Source of the DNA: Lachnotalea sp041821265
Lineage (GTDB): Bacteria > Bacillota > Clostridia > Lachnospirales > Lachnospiraceae
Direction: 5' to 3'
DNA length: 64,000 bases
Assembly: GCA_041821265.1 (NCBI GenBank)
Contig: JBGUEQ010000013.1
Span: 1-64,000, forward strand
Every line of letters begins with the position of its first letter. The first letter of the stretch is position 1. Below the pieces are notes generated by a model. That model was not told the origin of the DNA. It did not search any database and saw only the letters and a program-made list of their open reading frames with translations. The translations under genes were made by a program, and so were the position numbers. Of the stretch, positions 16,426-25,276 are shown piece after piece.

Positions 16426-17636
16426 TGTTAACTTTAGAAAATTTTGAAGAAGCAACAGAGGTAGTAAAACAAGTTATACTTGAAACAAAGCTAGTATATA
16501 GTGATTACTTTAGTGAACAAACAGGGAATAAAGTTTATTTGAAACCGGAAAATATGCAATTTACTGGTGCTTATAAAGTGAGAGGCTCATACTATAAAAT
16601 AAGCACGTTAACACAAGCGGAAAGAGATAAAGGACTAATTACAGCTTCAGCTGGAAATCATGCACAAGGGGTAGCATATGCAGCAAAATTATTTGGTATT
16701 AAGGCAACGATTGTTATGCCTACTACGACCCCTCTTATGAAAGTGAATAGAACAAAGGGCTATGGCGCTGAAACAATATTATACGGAAATGTTTATGACG
16801 AGGCATGTAGTTATGCTTATAAACTTGCAGAAGAAAAGGGATATACCTTTATTCACCCATTCGATGATTTAGCTGTAGCAACAGGTCAAGGAACGATTGC
16901 AATGGAAATAATCAAAGAACTTCCAACAGTTGACTATATTTTAGTACCAATTGGTGGCGGTGGGCTTGCAACAGGAGTTTCTACTCTAGCCAAACTTCTA
17001 AACCCTAAAATAAAAGTAATTGGTGTTGAACCAGCCAATGCTAATTGTATGCAAGTGTCCCTTAAAAATAAAAAAGTAACAACACTTCCAAATGTTAGTA
17101 CGATTGCAGATGGTACCGCAGTAAAGACTCCGGGGAGTAAAATATTTCCTTACATTCAGAAAAATATTGACGATATCATTACGATTGATGATGAGGAATT
17201 AATTGTTGCATTTTTGGACATGGTTGAGAATCATAAAATGATTGTAGAAAATTCGGGACTTTTAACAATTGCCGCATTGAAACATATGGATGTGAAAGGC
17301 AAGAAGATAGTATCGATTTTAAGTGGAGGTAATATGGATGTAATAACCATGTCATCTATCGTACAACATGGTTTGATTCAAAGAGGTCGAATCTTTACTG
17401 TATCCGTGTTATTACCGGATAAGCCAGGTGAATTAGTTCGTGTTGCGGATATCATTGCAAAAGAGCAAGGAAACGTAGTTAAACTTGAACACAATCAATT
17501 TGTAAGTATAAATAGAAGTGCAGCGGTTGAACTTCGTATTACACTTGAGGCCTTTGGTCATGAGCACAAAGAGCAGATAGTAAATGCTTTAAAGGAAAAG
17601 GGATACGATCCTAAATTTTCACAAGCAAATCTATAA
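16425..17636 (+). CDS. ilvA: Threonine ammonia-lyase with C-terminal ACT domain
   Basis: A PLP enzyme that deaminates threonine to 2-oxobutanoate. The 403-residue protein has the PLP lysine at about K51 in NMQFTGAYKVRG, the phosphate-binding glycine loop PIGGGGLATG near 180, and a C-terminal ACT-like regulatory domain (about 325-403; TVSVLLPDKPGELVRVADI). This short single-ACT form may be catabolic (TdcB-like) or biosynthetic; the ACT domain argues for allosteric control. The start overlaps the ftsY stop as TGATG, so translation is probably coupled; GTG 16422 is an alternative. This gene is not part of the usual smc-ftsY block. Confidence 0.88.
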   Translation: MLTLENFEEATEVVKQVILETKLVYSDYFSEQTGNKVYLKPENMQFTGAYKVRGSYYKISTLTQAERDKGLITASAGNHAQGVAYAAKLFGIKATIVMPTTTPLMKVNRTKGYGAETILYGNVYDEACSYAYKLAEEKGYTFIHPFDDLAVATGQGTIAMEIIKELPTVDYILVPIGGGGLATGVSTLAKLLNPKIKVIGVEPANANCMQVSLKNKKVTTLPNVSTIADGTAVKTPGSKIFPYIQKNIDDIITIDDEELIVAFLDMVENHKMIVENSGLLTIAALKHMDVKGKKIVSILSGGNMDVITMSSIVQHGLIQRGRIFTVSVLLPDKPGELVRVADIIAKEQGNVVKLEHNQFVSINRSAAVELRITLEAFGHEHKEQIVNALKEKGYDPKFSQANL

Positions 17637-17696
17637 TAATTAAAATAGTTGCTTGTTTCTAAGAAGAATTTAATAAAACGAAATATTTGGACTAAA

Positions 17697-17735
17697 TAAA
17701 TATCATCCTAGTAATGGGGGTGATATTTTTATTTG
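17697..17735 (+). terminator. Terminator after the threonine ammonia-lyase gene
   Basis: AAATATCAT...TGATATTT stem with G-T pairs and a TTTTTATTT tail. Confidence 0.65.
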
Positions 17736-17891
17736 AATGGGTAGTTCCACGAGTTTTACAATTAAATAAAAGACACACCACGCGGATAGTATATTTGCTA
17801 TTTGTTTAGCTGCCTATTTAATATGTGCATATATTAATATTTAAATTTGCATTAAATATGTTAAATAAGTGTGAAATTAGTGATAAATGTG

Positions 17892-17939
17892 TTGCTTTTT
17901 CATTTGGTTTTGCATATAATATCAGTTAGTCAACTAATC
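17892..17939 (+). promoter_or_regulatory. Promoter and MarR-type operator for the marR-ABC operon
   Basis: TTGCTT (17892-17897), 17-bp spacer, TATAAT (17915-17920). Five bases downstream lies the palindrome TTAGT-CA-ACTAA (17926-17937). A TTAGT/ACTAA half-site pair just after the -10 is the form expected of a MarR operator, implying autoregulation of the regulator and the exporter. Confidence 0.75.
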
Positions 17940-17949
17940 AATTTTGGAG

Positions 17950-18483
17950 GTGAGAATAATCGAAGAAAGTAACCATGAAAATAAGTCTTTGAGAGAATTA
18001 TTTGTGGAATTAACACGTGTATATTTTATTAAAACATACAAAGTAATTTCTGATAAAGGAGTTCATCCTGGTCAAGCATCCTTACTTAGATTAGTGAGTG
18101 GAGAGGGAGGACTAAGTCAAAAAGAAATAGCACAGAAATTAAATATACAACCACCTACAGTAGCTGTTTCAATTAAGCGGATGGAAAAATCAGGTTGGAT
18201 TACAAGAGAGATTGATAAGAATGATAAAAGAATATCTAGAATATTTATTACTGAATCAGGAATTCAAATTGTGAAACAAGTGAAAATATCAACTGACGAC
18301 ATGGATACAGTAGTGTTTTCTGGTTTATCTGATACAGAAAAGTGTTTGTTGCGTCGAATTCTAATACAGTTGATAGATAATTTAAGAGCGACAATTGATG
18401 AAAAGGAATTCAAAGAGGTGATGCAACATTTTAGTGAACATCATGATAAAGTGCACTCTAGGTGTAAGAAAGAAGATAAATAG
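17950..18483 (+). CDS. MarR-family transcriptional regulator
   Basis: A repressor of about 175 residues with a winged helix: LSQKEIAQKLNIQPPTVAVS (recognition region) and the wing IDKNDKRISRIFITESG. It precedes a heterodimeric ABC exporter by 13 bases and probably represses the operon through the palindrome at 17926-17937. The start is uncertain. A strong GGAGGTGAG lies at 17946-17954, but the codons 5-8 bases after it are ATA and ATC. Canonical TTG 17944 and GTG 17950 lie within or before the ribosome site, and no in-frame ATG follows. The true start may be non-canonical (ATA 17956 or ATC 17959). Confidence 0.85.
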   Translation: MRIIEESNHENKSLRELFVELTRVYFIKTYKVISDKGVHPGQASLLRLVSGEGGLSQKEIAQKLNIQPPTVAVSIKRMEKSGWITREIDKNDKRISRIFITESGIQIVKQVKISTDDMDTVVFSGLSDTEKCLLRRILIQLIDNLRATIDEKEFKEVMQHFSEHHDKVHSRCKKEDK

Positions 18484-18496
18484 AGAGGAATATATA

Positions 18497-20662
18497 ATGT
18501 TAAAATTAATTAAGTATTTAAAAAGATCAATCGCACCAATTATAGCAATCGTTATTTTACTGTTTATACAGGCATACTGCGATTTGTCTTTACCTGGGTA
18601 TACATCTAATATTGTTAATGTAGGTATACAACAAGGGGGAGTTGAAGATGTAGTTATTGAGCATATAAGAGAAAGCGAGATGCAAAAACTCTATTTATTT
18701 ATGAGCGATGAGGATAAGAGCTATGTTGAGTCGAATTATGAAGTCGATGGCGACATACTTCAATTAAAAGATATTGATACTTCAACCAAAGATAAACTAA
18801 ATGAGATTTTTGAAAAGCCTATGATTATTGTAATTACGCTTTCAGGAGATGGGGACGAAGTAACAGCAATCAAAGATAAAATGGGATTAACAAGTGATTC
18901 TGATGTGTTTGAGGTGTTATTTAATTTACCAGAAGAACAACTAAGTATGATGGCAAATAGTATGACAGCAAATTTAGATGAAATGCCAGAATCTATTATG
19001 AAACAGTCAGCGATTGCATATGTAAAAGCAGAGTATGCAAACCAAAATATTGATATAGAGCATATTCAACAAGTGTACATTGTGAAAGCTGGACTCAAAA
19101 TGCTTGGATTTGCATTCCTAAGTATGCTTGTAGCAATTACAGTTACCTTTTTATCTTGTAAAGTTGCAGCGTTGTTTAGCTGTAATTTAAGAGAAATGGT
19201 GTATAAAAAAGTAATATCATTTTCCAGTACGGAATTTGATAAGTTTTCAACCGCTTCTTTAATCACAAGAAGTACGAATGATGTTCAACAGATTCAGTTA
19301 CTTATGACAATGGTTTTTAGAATTGTTTTGTATGCACCTATTTTAGGAATTGGTGGAGTTTTAAAGGTATTAAATACAAATACTTCAATGTCTTGGATTA
19401 TTGGATTAGCGGTAGGAGTTATTTTGTTAATTGTTTTGACTTTAATGAAAATTGCTATGCCTCGATTCAAAAAATTACAGATTTTAATTGATAAACTTAA
19501 TCTCGTTACAAGAGAAATTTTAACAGGTATTCCAGTCATTAGAGCGTTTAGTACACAACTTCATGAAGAAGAACGTTTTGGGTATGCAAATGCAGAATTA
19601 ACGAAAACAAATCTATTTGTAAATCGTGTTATGACATTTATGATGCCACTTATGATGCTTATTATGAATGCTATCACAGTACTTATTGTATATGTTGGAG
19701 CATATGGCATTAATGATGGTGCGATGCAAGTAGGTGATTTGATGGCGTTTATTCAATATACTATGCAAATCATTATGTCTTTCTTAATGCTTACCATGGT
19801 ATCAATTATGATTCCACGAGCTAGTGTATCGGCAGTTCGAATCAATGAAATAATTGAAACAGAAGTTATTATTAGAGATCCAGTTGAACCGAAAAAGTCA
19901 TTGGAAAGTCAAAAAGGTATTGTTGAATTTAAAAATGTTTCGTTTGCATATCCAGATGCGAAAGAAAACGTGCTAACTAACGTTACCTTCAAGGCTTCAA
20001 AAGGAGAAACAACTGCAATTATTGGAAGTACAGGAAGTGGTAAGTCAACGTTGGTTAACTTGATTCCTAGATTCTTTGATATTACGGAAGGTGAAATTCT
20101 AATTGATGGAGTAAATGTAAAAGATTACACACAACACGATTTACATGAAAAAATTGGTTATGTGCCACAAAAGGGTGTACTATTCTCAGGAACGATTGAG
20201 TCTAATATAAAATACGGATGTGAAAACGCATCAATAGAGAATGTCGAAAAAGCAGCAAGTATAGCACAAGCTATAGACTTTATTAATGAAAAATCAGAAA
20301 AATATAAATCTGAAATTTCACAAGGAGGTTCAAATGTTTCGGGTGGACAAAAGCAACGTCTTTCTATCGCTAGAGCAATTGCAAGGAACCCAGAAATAAT
20401 AATATTTGATGATAGTTTTTCAGCACTTGATTATAAAACAGATGTTGTGCTTAGAAGAGCATTGAAAAAAGAAATTGTTGAGGCTATTACAATAATAGTA
20501 GCCCAAAGAATAAGTACCATTCTTCATGCAGATCGAATTATTGTATTGGATGAAGGTAAAGTGGTAGGCATTGGAACTCATAAAGAACTACTAAAAAGTT
20601 GTGAAGTTTATTTGCAAATTGCCATATCTCAGTTGTCAAAGGAGGAATTAGCAAATGAGTAA
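18497..20662 (+). CDS. ABC exporter subunit with extracellular insert (degenerate Walker B)
   Basis: A 721-residue half-transporter of the multidrug/lipid exporter class. It has an N-terminal membrane helix, a long extracellular insert (about residues 40-190) between the first two helices, the remaining helices to about 440, then an ATPase domain. Walker A is GSTGSGKSTL and the signature is VSGGQKQRLSIARAI. Walker B ends IIIFDDSF, with Asp where the catalytic Glu is expected. That is the pattern of the degenerate-site subunit in heterodimers such as TM287/288 or BmrCD. It overlaps the next gene by 8 bases, its probable partner. The insert is a BmrD-like feature; the substrate is unknown. Confidence 0.92.
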   Translation: MLKLIKYLKRSIAPIIAIVILLFIQAYCDLSLPGYTSNIVNVGIQQGGVEDVVIEHIRESEMQKLYLFMSDEDKSYVESNYEVDGDILQLKDIDTSTKDKLNEIFEKPMIIVITLSGDGDEVTAIKDKMGLTSDSDVFEVLFNLPEEQLSMMANSMTANLDEMPESIMKQSAIAYVKAEYANQNIDIEHIQQVYIVKAGLKMLGFAFLSMLVAITVTFLSCKVAALFSCNLREMVYKKVISFSSTEFDKFSTASLITRSTNDVQQIQLLMTMVFRIVLYAPILGIGGVLKVLNTNTSMSWIIGLAVGVILLIVLTLMKIAMPRFKKLQILIDKLNLVTREILTGIPVIRAFSTQLHEEERFGYANAELTKTNLFVNRVMTFMMPLMMLIMNAITVLIVYVGAYGINDGAMQVGDLMAFIQYTMQIIMSFLMLTMVSIMIPRASVSAVRINEIIETEVIIRDPVEPKKSLESQKGIVEFKNVSFAYPDAKENVLTNVTFKASKGETTAIIGSTGSGKSTLVNLIPRFFDITEGEILIDGVNVKDYTQHDLHEKIGYVPQKGVLFSGTIESNIKYGCENASIENVEKAASIAQAIDFINEKSEKYKSEISQGGSNVSGGQKQRLSIARAIARNPEIIIFDDSFSALDYKTDVVLRRALKKEIVEAITIIVAQRISTILHADRIIVLDEGKVVGIGTHKELLKSCEVYLQIAISQLSKEELANE

Positions 20663-22496
20663 CGAAAGACCTAAAGCAAGAGGACCTATTGGACCTATGA
20701 TGCCCGGAGAAAAAGCAAAAGATTTTAAAGTTTCAATAAAAAAAATTATAAAGTATTTAAGTACTCCTAAATATGCAATTCGATTATTATTTATGTTCAT
20801 ATGTGCAATTGCTGGTACAGCTTTTAATATAGTAGGACCTACTATTTTAGGTAATGCAACCACAGAAATATTCAATGGTTTAATTAGTAAAATCAACGGA
20901 TCTGGTGGAATTGACTTTGCTAAGATAGAAAGTATTTTATTAATGTTGATTGGATTATATGTTCTTAGTGCATGTTTTACTTTTACGCAGGGATTTATTA
21001 TGACGGGTATTGCAAATGATGTAACATTTACCTTAAGAAAAGATATCTCAAAGAAAATTAATAGAATGCCTCTAAAGTATTTTGAAAGCAGAACGAATGG
21101 AGAAGTTTTATCTAGAGTTACCAATGATATTGATACGTTAGGACAAAGTTTAAATCAAAGTGTTACACAACTTATAACATCTGTTACTACCATAGTTGGA
21201 GTACTCATCATGATGTTAAGAATTAATGGTTGGATGACATTAGGAGCTCTGTGTATTTTGCCAATATCAATGGGATTGCTTGGTACAATAATGAAACATT
21301 CACAGAAATTTTTCCAAAGGCAGCAAAAATATCTTGGTCAGATTAATGGGCAAGTAGAAGAAGTATATGCGGGACATAACATTGTCAAAGTCTTTAATAA
21401 AGAAGAATCTGTTATTAATGAGTTTGTAGAAACAAATAAACAATTATATGATTCAGCATGGAAATCGCAATTCTTCTCGGGGATAATGATGCCATTAATG
21501 CAATTTATAGGTAATTTAGGATATGTTATGGTTGCTTTATTAGGTGGATATTTAACGATTAAGGGAAGTATTCAAGTAGGACAGATTCAGTCCTTCTTCC
21601 AATATATTAGAAGCTTTACACAGCCAATTCAACAAGTTGCTCAAGTTGGAAATATGCTTCAACAGTCAGCAGCAGCGGGAGAAAGAGTATTTGAATTCTT
21701 AGAAGAAGAGGAAGAAGATCAAATTGTTGAAAATGCAGTCGATATTAATTCTTTAAAAGGAAATGTAGAGTTTGAAAAAGTATCCTTTGGATATAATGAT
21801 AATCAGACTATTATTAATCATTTTTCGGCTAAAGTAGTAGAAGGTCAAAAGATAGCAATTGTAGGGCCTACAGGAGCTGGAAAAACTACGATGATTAAGC
21901 TTTTAATGAGATTTTACGATGTTAATTCTGGAGCTATTAAGGTAGATGGACATGATTTGAGAGCCTTTAACCGTAATGAGTTAAGAGATATGTTTGGTAT
22001 GGTATTACAAGAAACATGGTTGTTTAATGGTTCTATTATGGAAAACATTAGATACGGACGTCTTGGTGCCAGTGATGAAGAAGTTATGGAAGCAGCAAAG
22101 GCAGCACATGCGCATCATTTCATCATGACGCAACCAGATGGATACAATATGATTCTAAACGAGGAGACTAGCAATATTTCACAGGGACAAAAGCAGTTGT
22201 TAACAATTGCAAGAGCAATTTTAGCGGATCCTAAGATTCTTATTTTAGATGAAGCAACCAGCTCAGTTGATACTAGAACTGAAATTAGAATTCAAAAAGC
22301 GATGGATCATTTAATGAGTGGAAGAACAAGCTTTGTAATTGCACATAGATTGTCAACAATTAAAGATGCAGACCTAATTCTTGTTATGAAAGATGGAGAT
22401 ATTATAGAACAAGGGAATCATGAAGAACTATTGGGAGCAAAAGGATTTTATTCCAATTTATATAATTCGCAGTTTGAGAGAACGGAAGCGGTTTAA
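20655..22496 (+). CDS. ABC exporter subunit (catalytic Walker B)
   Basis: A 613-residue half-transporter that pairs with the upstream subunit. The N-terminus is rich in Pro/Gly (KARGPIGPMMPGEKAK), then six helices and an ATPase domain. Walker A is GPTGAGKTTM and Walker B ILILDEATSSVD with the catalytic Glu. The signature is ISQGQKQLLTIARAI, where Gly in LSGGQ is replaced by Gln. The unusual signature is predicted to face the partner's degenerate Walker site, so each dimer has one active and one inactive site. The ribosome site AAAGGAGG lies inside the upstream gene. A strong bidirectional terminator follows. Confidence 0.92.
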   Translation: MSNERPKARGPIGPMMPGEKAKDFKVSIKKIIKYLSTPKYAIRLLFMFICAIAGTAFNIVGPTILGNATTEIFNGLISKINGSGGIDFAKIESILLMLIGLYVLSACFTFTQGFIMTGIANDVTFTLRKDISKKINRMPLKYFESRTNGEVLSRVTNDIDTLGQSLNQSVTQLITSVTTIVGVLIMMLRINGWMTLGALCILPISMGLLGTIMKHSQKFFQRQQKYLGQINGQVEEVYAGHNIVKVFNKEESVINEFVETNKQLYDSAWKSQFFSGIMMPLMQFIGNLGYVMVALLGGYLTIKGSIQVGQIQSFFQYIRSFTQPIQQVAQVGNMLQQSAAAGERVFEFLEEEEEDQIVENAVDINSLKGNVEFEKVSFGYNDNQTIINHFSAKVVEGQKIAIVGPTGAGKTTMIKLLMRFYDVNSGAIKVDGHDLRAFNRNELRDMFGMVLQETWLFNGSIMENIRYGRLGASDEEVMEAAKAAHAHHFIMTQPDGYNMILNEETSNISQGQKQLLTIARAILADPKILILDEATSSVDTRTEIRIQKAMDHLMSGRTSFVIAHRLSTIKDADLILVMKDGDIIEQGNHEELLGAKGFYSNLYNSQFERTEAV

Positions 22497-22545
22497 ATAG
22501 GATATAAGGAAAGAACAGAGAGAGTCTTTGTTATTTGTTTATAAA

Positions 22546-22590
22546 AAAAGAAGAAGTATCTATGTCAAAAACATGGATACTTCTTCTTTT
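22546..22590. terminator. Bidirectional terminator between the ABC exporter and aroC
   Basis: A 20-bp stem (22546-22565 with 22571-22590, one G-T pair) with a CAAAA loop. A-rich and T-rich flanks on the two sides let it serve both convergent transcripts. Confidence 0.9.
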
Positions 22591-22672
22591 GAGAATTAAT
22601 GGGTATATAGTTTTTAACAGAGTATAGTGCCCTGCTATTAAAAATTTCAACCTCTTAAATGCAAGAAAATAT

Positions 22673-23770
22673 TTACTTATTAAAAAACTTCTTAATAGAA
22701 TCCATATTAGAAGACATACTTATAAGTAGCATGTCAAACACAGTGATTGCAACCATTGATTCTACAACAACGACAGCTCTTGGAACAATAATAGGATCGT
22801 GGCGACCTTTGATATTTATATCAATATTTTCACCGGCTTTATTAATCGTAGCTTGCGTTGTTGCAATAGAAGGTGTAGGCTTAATAGAGGTGCGGATAAT
22901 GATATCTGAACCATCACTAATACCGCCTAAAATACCGCCTGAGTGATTGGAACGTTTTATGATTGTTCCATTTTCATCATAACTGTATTCATCATTATTT
23001 GAAAGACCAGTTGCATTTGCTACATCTATTCCATCTCCAATTTCGAATGCTTTTACTGCACCAATTGATGTAACAGCCTTCGCTAAATTTGCACTGAGTT
23101 TATCAAAAGCAGGTTCTCCTACACCGGCAGGTAGATGAGTTATAATACATTCGATTTTACCGCCAGAAGAGTTCTGATTTTGAATACACTCCTCGAGATA
23201 GGTAGCTGTAGTTGTAGCAGTAGTGGCATCTGGCATGTATAAAGCATTGTTCATAATTTCATTTCTATCAAATGATTTTATCTCGCAAGGACCAATTGAC
23301 TTGGTATATGCAAACACATCAATTCCAAGTTGTTTTAATAGTTTAGATGCAATCGCACCGGCAGCAACACGCCCGATCGTTTCACGTCCAGAAGAACGAC
23401 CACCACCGCGGTAATCGCGAAAGCCATATTTCATATCATAAGTTAAATCAGCATGACCAGGACGGTAGTACTGAGCGATATCGTTATAGTCTCCAGAACG
23501 CTGTGTTTTATTAAATACAACCATAGAAATAGGTGTACCCGTTGTTCTTCCTTCAAAAATACCAGAAAGAATTTCAACGCAATCATCTTCTTTTCGTGGA
23601 GTAGAAAATTTGGATTGCCCAGGCTTTCTTCTGTTTAGAAATACCTGAATATCCGCTTCACATAAATCGAGTCCAGCAGGACACCCATCTACAACCACAC
23701 CAATACCTTTTCCATGAGATTCTCCCCATGTAGAAATACTAAATAAATTACCATATATAGAACCAGACAT
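22673..23770 (-). CDS. aroC: Chorismate synthase
   Basis: Converts 5-enolpyruvylshikimate-3-phosphate to chorismate with reduced FMN, the last step of the shikimate pathway. I place the start at 23770, with GGAGG 5 bases upstream, giving 365 residues; a 25-residue upstream extension has no ribosome site. Family signatures: STWGESHGKGIGVVVDG near the N-terminus, RRKPGQSKFSTPRKEDD, and DYRGGGRSSGRET with the FMN-contacting residues. It is a single gene on the minus strand, away from other aro genes, with its own promoter and a possible operator. Confidence 0.97.
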   Translation of the reverse strand: MSGSIYGNLFSISTWGESHGKGIGVVVDGCPAGLDLCEADIQVFLNRRKPGQSKFSTPRKEDDCVEILSGIFEGRTTGTPISMVVFNKTQRSGDYNDIAQYYRPGHADLTYDMKYGFRDYRGGGRSSGRETIGRVAAGAIASKLLKQLGIDVFAYTKSIGPCEIKSFDRNEIMNNALYMPDATTATTTATYLEECIQNQNSSGGKIECIITHLPAGVGEPAFDKLSANLAKAVTSIGAVKAFEIGDGIDVANATGLSNNDEYSYDENGTIIKRSNHSGGILGGISDGSDIIIRTSIKPTPSIATTQATINKAGENIDINIKGRHDPIIVPRAVVVVESMVAITVFDMLLISMSSNMDSIKKFFNK

Positions 23771-23899
23771 AATTTCCTCCATTCGTATGAATTTGCAAGT
23801 AGAGATTGGAAAGGATAAGCGATTTTTGCTATTCTTTCCTTTCATTCATCACATTCTGCGATGTTCAATCAATACAATTTTCTTTTGTTTGCTCTTTAT

Positions 23900-23928
23900 A
23901 GTATAGTTAGAGGACTATACTTTTGCAA
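23900..23928 (-). promoter_or_regulatory. aroC promoter overlapped by an inverted repeat
   Basis: On the minus strand TTGCAA (23928-23923), 17-bp spacer, TATACT (23905-23900). The inverted repeat GTATAGT/ACTATAC (23901-23907, 23914-23920) covers most of the spacer and the -10, so a bound repressor would block the promoter. Confidence 0.6.
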
Positions 23929-23929
23929 C

Positions 23930-24083
23930 AAAAATATCCATAAATCAACTATTTTATAAAATATTTAATAAATATTAGGAATATACTTATAATATTCACA
24001 AATTTATGATATATTATTTGTGGAAAATTGTATAAGTAGGACAGTTATTGTCAAAGCATTTTAATTTACAAGATAATAAATAA
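23930..24083. other. Intergenic region between aroC and the alarmone synthetase gene
   Basis: AT-rich. A plausible plus-strand promoter is TTAATA (23965-23970), 17-bp spacer, TATAAT (23988-23993), with a weak -35. If used, repeat element A copy 3 would lie in the leader. Nothing else recognised. Confidence 0.4.
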
Positions 24084-24212
24084 GTGACGATTCAGTATAC
24101 ATAAACACGAGGTGTTTTGCAAAGTAAAATCCGAGTTTTGAAGCACCACAATGCATTTTTTTGCATTGAGTGTGCATCGCGTAGCGTTACATATGAAGGT
24201 ACTGAATAGTTA
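24084..24212 (+). repeat. Element A, copy 3
   Basis: Ends CTGAATAGTTA, 33 bases before the alarmone synthetase start; the left end GTGACGATTCAG is worn. It shares ACACGAGGTGTTTTGCAAAG and TGTGCATCGCGTAGCG with other copies. The inner hairpin is CAATGCA/TGCATTG. Confidence 0.82.
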
Positions 24213-24245
24213 AAAAAATAGGATGATATATAAGAGGTGATTTTT

Positions 24246-24995
24246 ATGGCAGAAATGGAGCCAAATATTATAAATGGGGATGTTAGTATTCTGGAACAAG
24301 AGACATATATCAATAATCCAGAAATTTTTATTAATCAAACATTACAGTTTCAAGAACTTATGATGATGTACGATTGTGCAATTAAAGAAGTAAAAACAAA
24401 ATTGGAAGTATTAAATGCTGAATTAACCGTTAGATATAAAAGAAATCCAATTGAATTTATTAGCTCAAGAATAAAAAAACCTTCCAGTATTGCTAAAAAG
24501 CTCAAGAAAAAAGGAAAACGTACAAGTGTTGAGATGATAGAAAATTCACTTTCTGATGTGGCGGGTGTTAGAGTGATATGTTCTTTTGTTGATGATATTT
24601 ATGAAATTGCGTCAATGCTTGTAAGGCAAGATGATATTTCGTTAATTGACCAAAAAGATTATATTAATGATCCCAAAGAAAATGGTTATCGAAGTTTTCA
24701 TTTGATTGTAGAGATTCCAGTGTTTTTTTCAGATCAAAAGAAAATGATGCGAGTAGAAGTTCAAATACGTACCATTGCTATGGACTTTTGGGCAAGTTTG
24801 GAACATCAATTAAGATATAAGCACGTTATTAGTAATGAGGAAGAGATTACAAATGAATTAAAAGAATGTGCAGATATTATTGCTGCTACAGATATTCGAA
24901 TGCTTAATATTCGAAATAAAATCCAAGAAAATACGAATGAACGAGAAACAATTTTTGATAAAATGGATAAAGTCGATTTATCTAGCTATTATTAA
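24246..24995 (+). CDS. Small alarmone synthetase ((p)ppGpp synthetase, RelQ/RelP type)
   Basis: A 249-residue single-domain GTP pyrophosphokinase that makes (p)ppGpp without the hydrolase or regulatory domains of full-length Rel. Synthetase signatures are DVAGVRVICSFVDDIYEIA, ENGYRSFHLIVEIPV and VEVQIRTIAMDFWASLEH. A 45-residue N-terminal helix precedes the domain. I chose ATG 24246, 5 bases after AAGAGGTGA; GTG 24237 overlaps that site. A terminator follows about 90 bases after the stop. Whether it is RelQ- or RelP-like needs a phylogeny. Confidence 0.92.
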   Translation: MAEMEPNIINGDVSILEQETYINNPEIFINQTLQFQELMMMYDCAIKEVKTKLEVLNAELTVRYKRNPIEFISSRIKKPSSIAKKLKKKGKRTSVEMIENSLSDVAGVRVICSFVDDIYEIASMLVRQDDISLIDQKDYINDPKENGYRSFHLIVEIPVFFSDQKKMMRVEVQIRTIAMDFWASLEHQLRYKHVISNEEEITNELKECADIIAATDIRMLNIRNKIQENTNERETIFDKMDKVDLSSYY

Positions 24996-25081
24996 GTTTA
25001 GCGGTAATTATTTAGTATTTGCATGGTTGTCGCTATGCTTACACAAATCACTTTGTGTTTAAGGCTCTAAATCGTTATAAT

Positions 25082-25120
25082 AAAAAAACTTGAGAGGCGG
25101 AATACCTTTCAAGTTTTTTA
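25082..25120 (+). terminator. Terminator after the alarmone synthetase gene
   Basis: AAAAACTTGAGAGG pairs with CCTTTCAAGTTTTT around CGGAATA, then a T-run. Confidence 0.85.
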
Positions 25121-25125
25121 TTGTA

Positions 25126-25167
25126 GTAGCTTAACAGCTAGTGTTAAGCTACTGTGTGAACAGTAAC
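25126..25167. repeat. Element D: GTAGCTTAACA hairpin repeat
   Basis: Perfect 11-bp inverted repeat GTAGCTTAACA/TGTTAAGCTAC with a 5-base loop, then TGTGAACAGTAAC. A nearly identical copy is at 38707-38748, and the tail matches 75-87. Confidence 0.75.
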
Positions 25168-25221
25168 AAACATTACATATATAATGCTATTATATTTAAA
25201 AATCAATTGATTGCAATATAA

Positions 25222-25249
25222 TTGTGTGCTAAAATAAATATTATATAAT
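25222..25249 (+). promoter_or_regulatory. Probable promoter of the OhrR-like regulator gene
   Basis: TTGTGT (25222-25227), 16-bp spacer, TATAAT (25244-25249). CAATT/AATTG half-sites just upstream (25204-25224) could be an operator, but the symmetry is poor. Confidence 0.5.
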
Positions 25250-25276
25250 AAGAGAGATAGAAGAAGGAGTCAAACG

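Noticed and set aside
22659..22946. 95-codon plus-strand frame over the 3' end of aroC
   Set aside because: Antisense to the conserved end of chorismate synthase; the hydrophobic look comes from the reverse reading.
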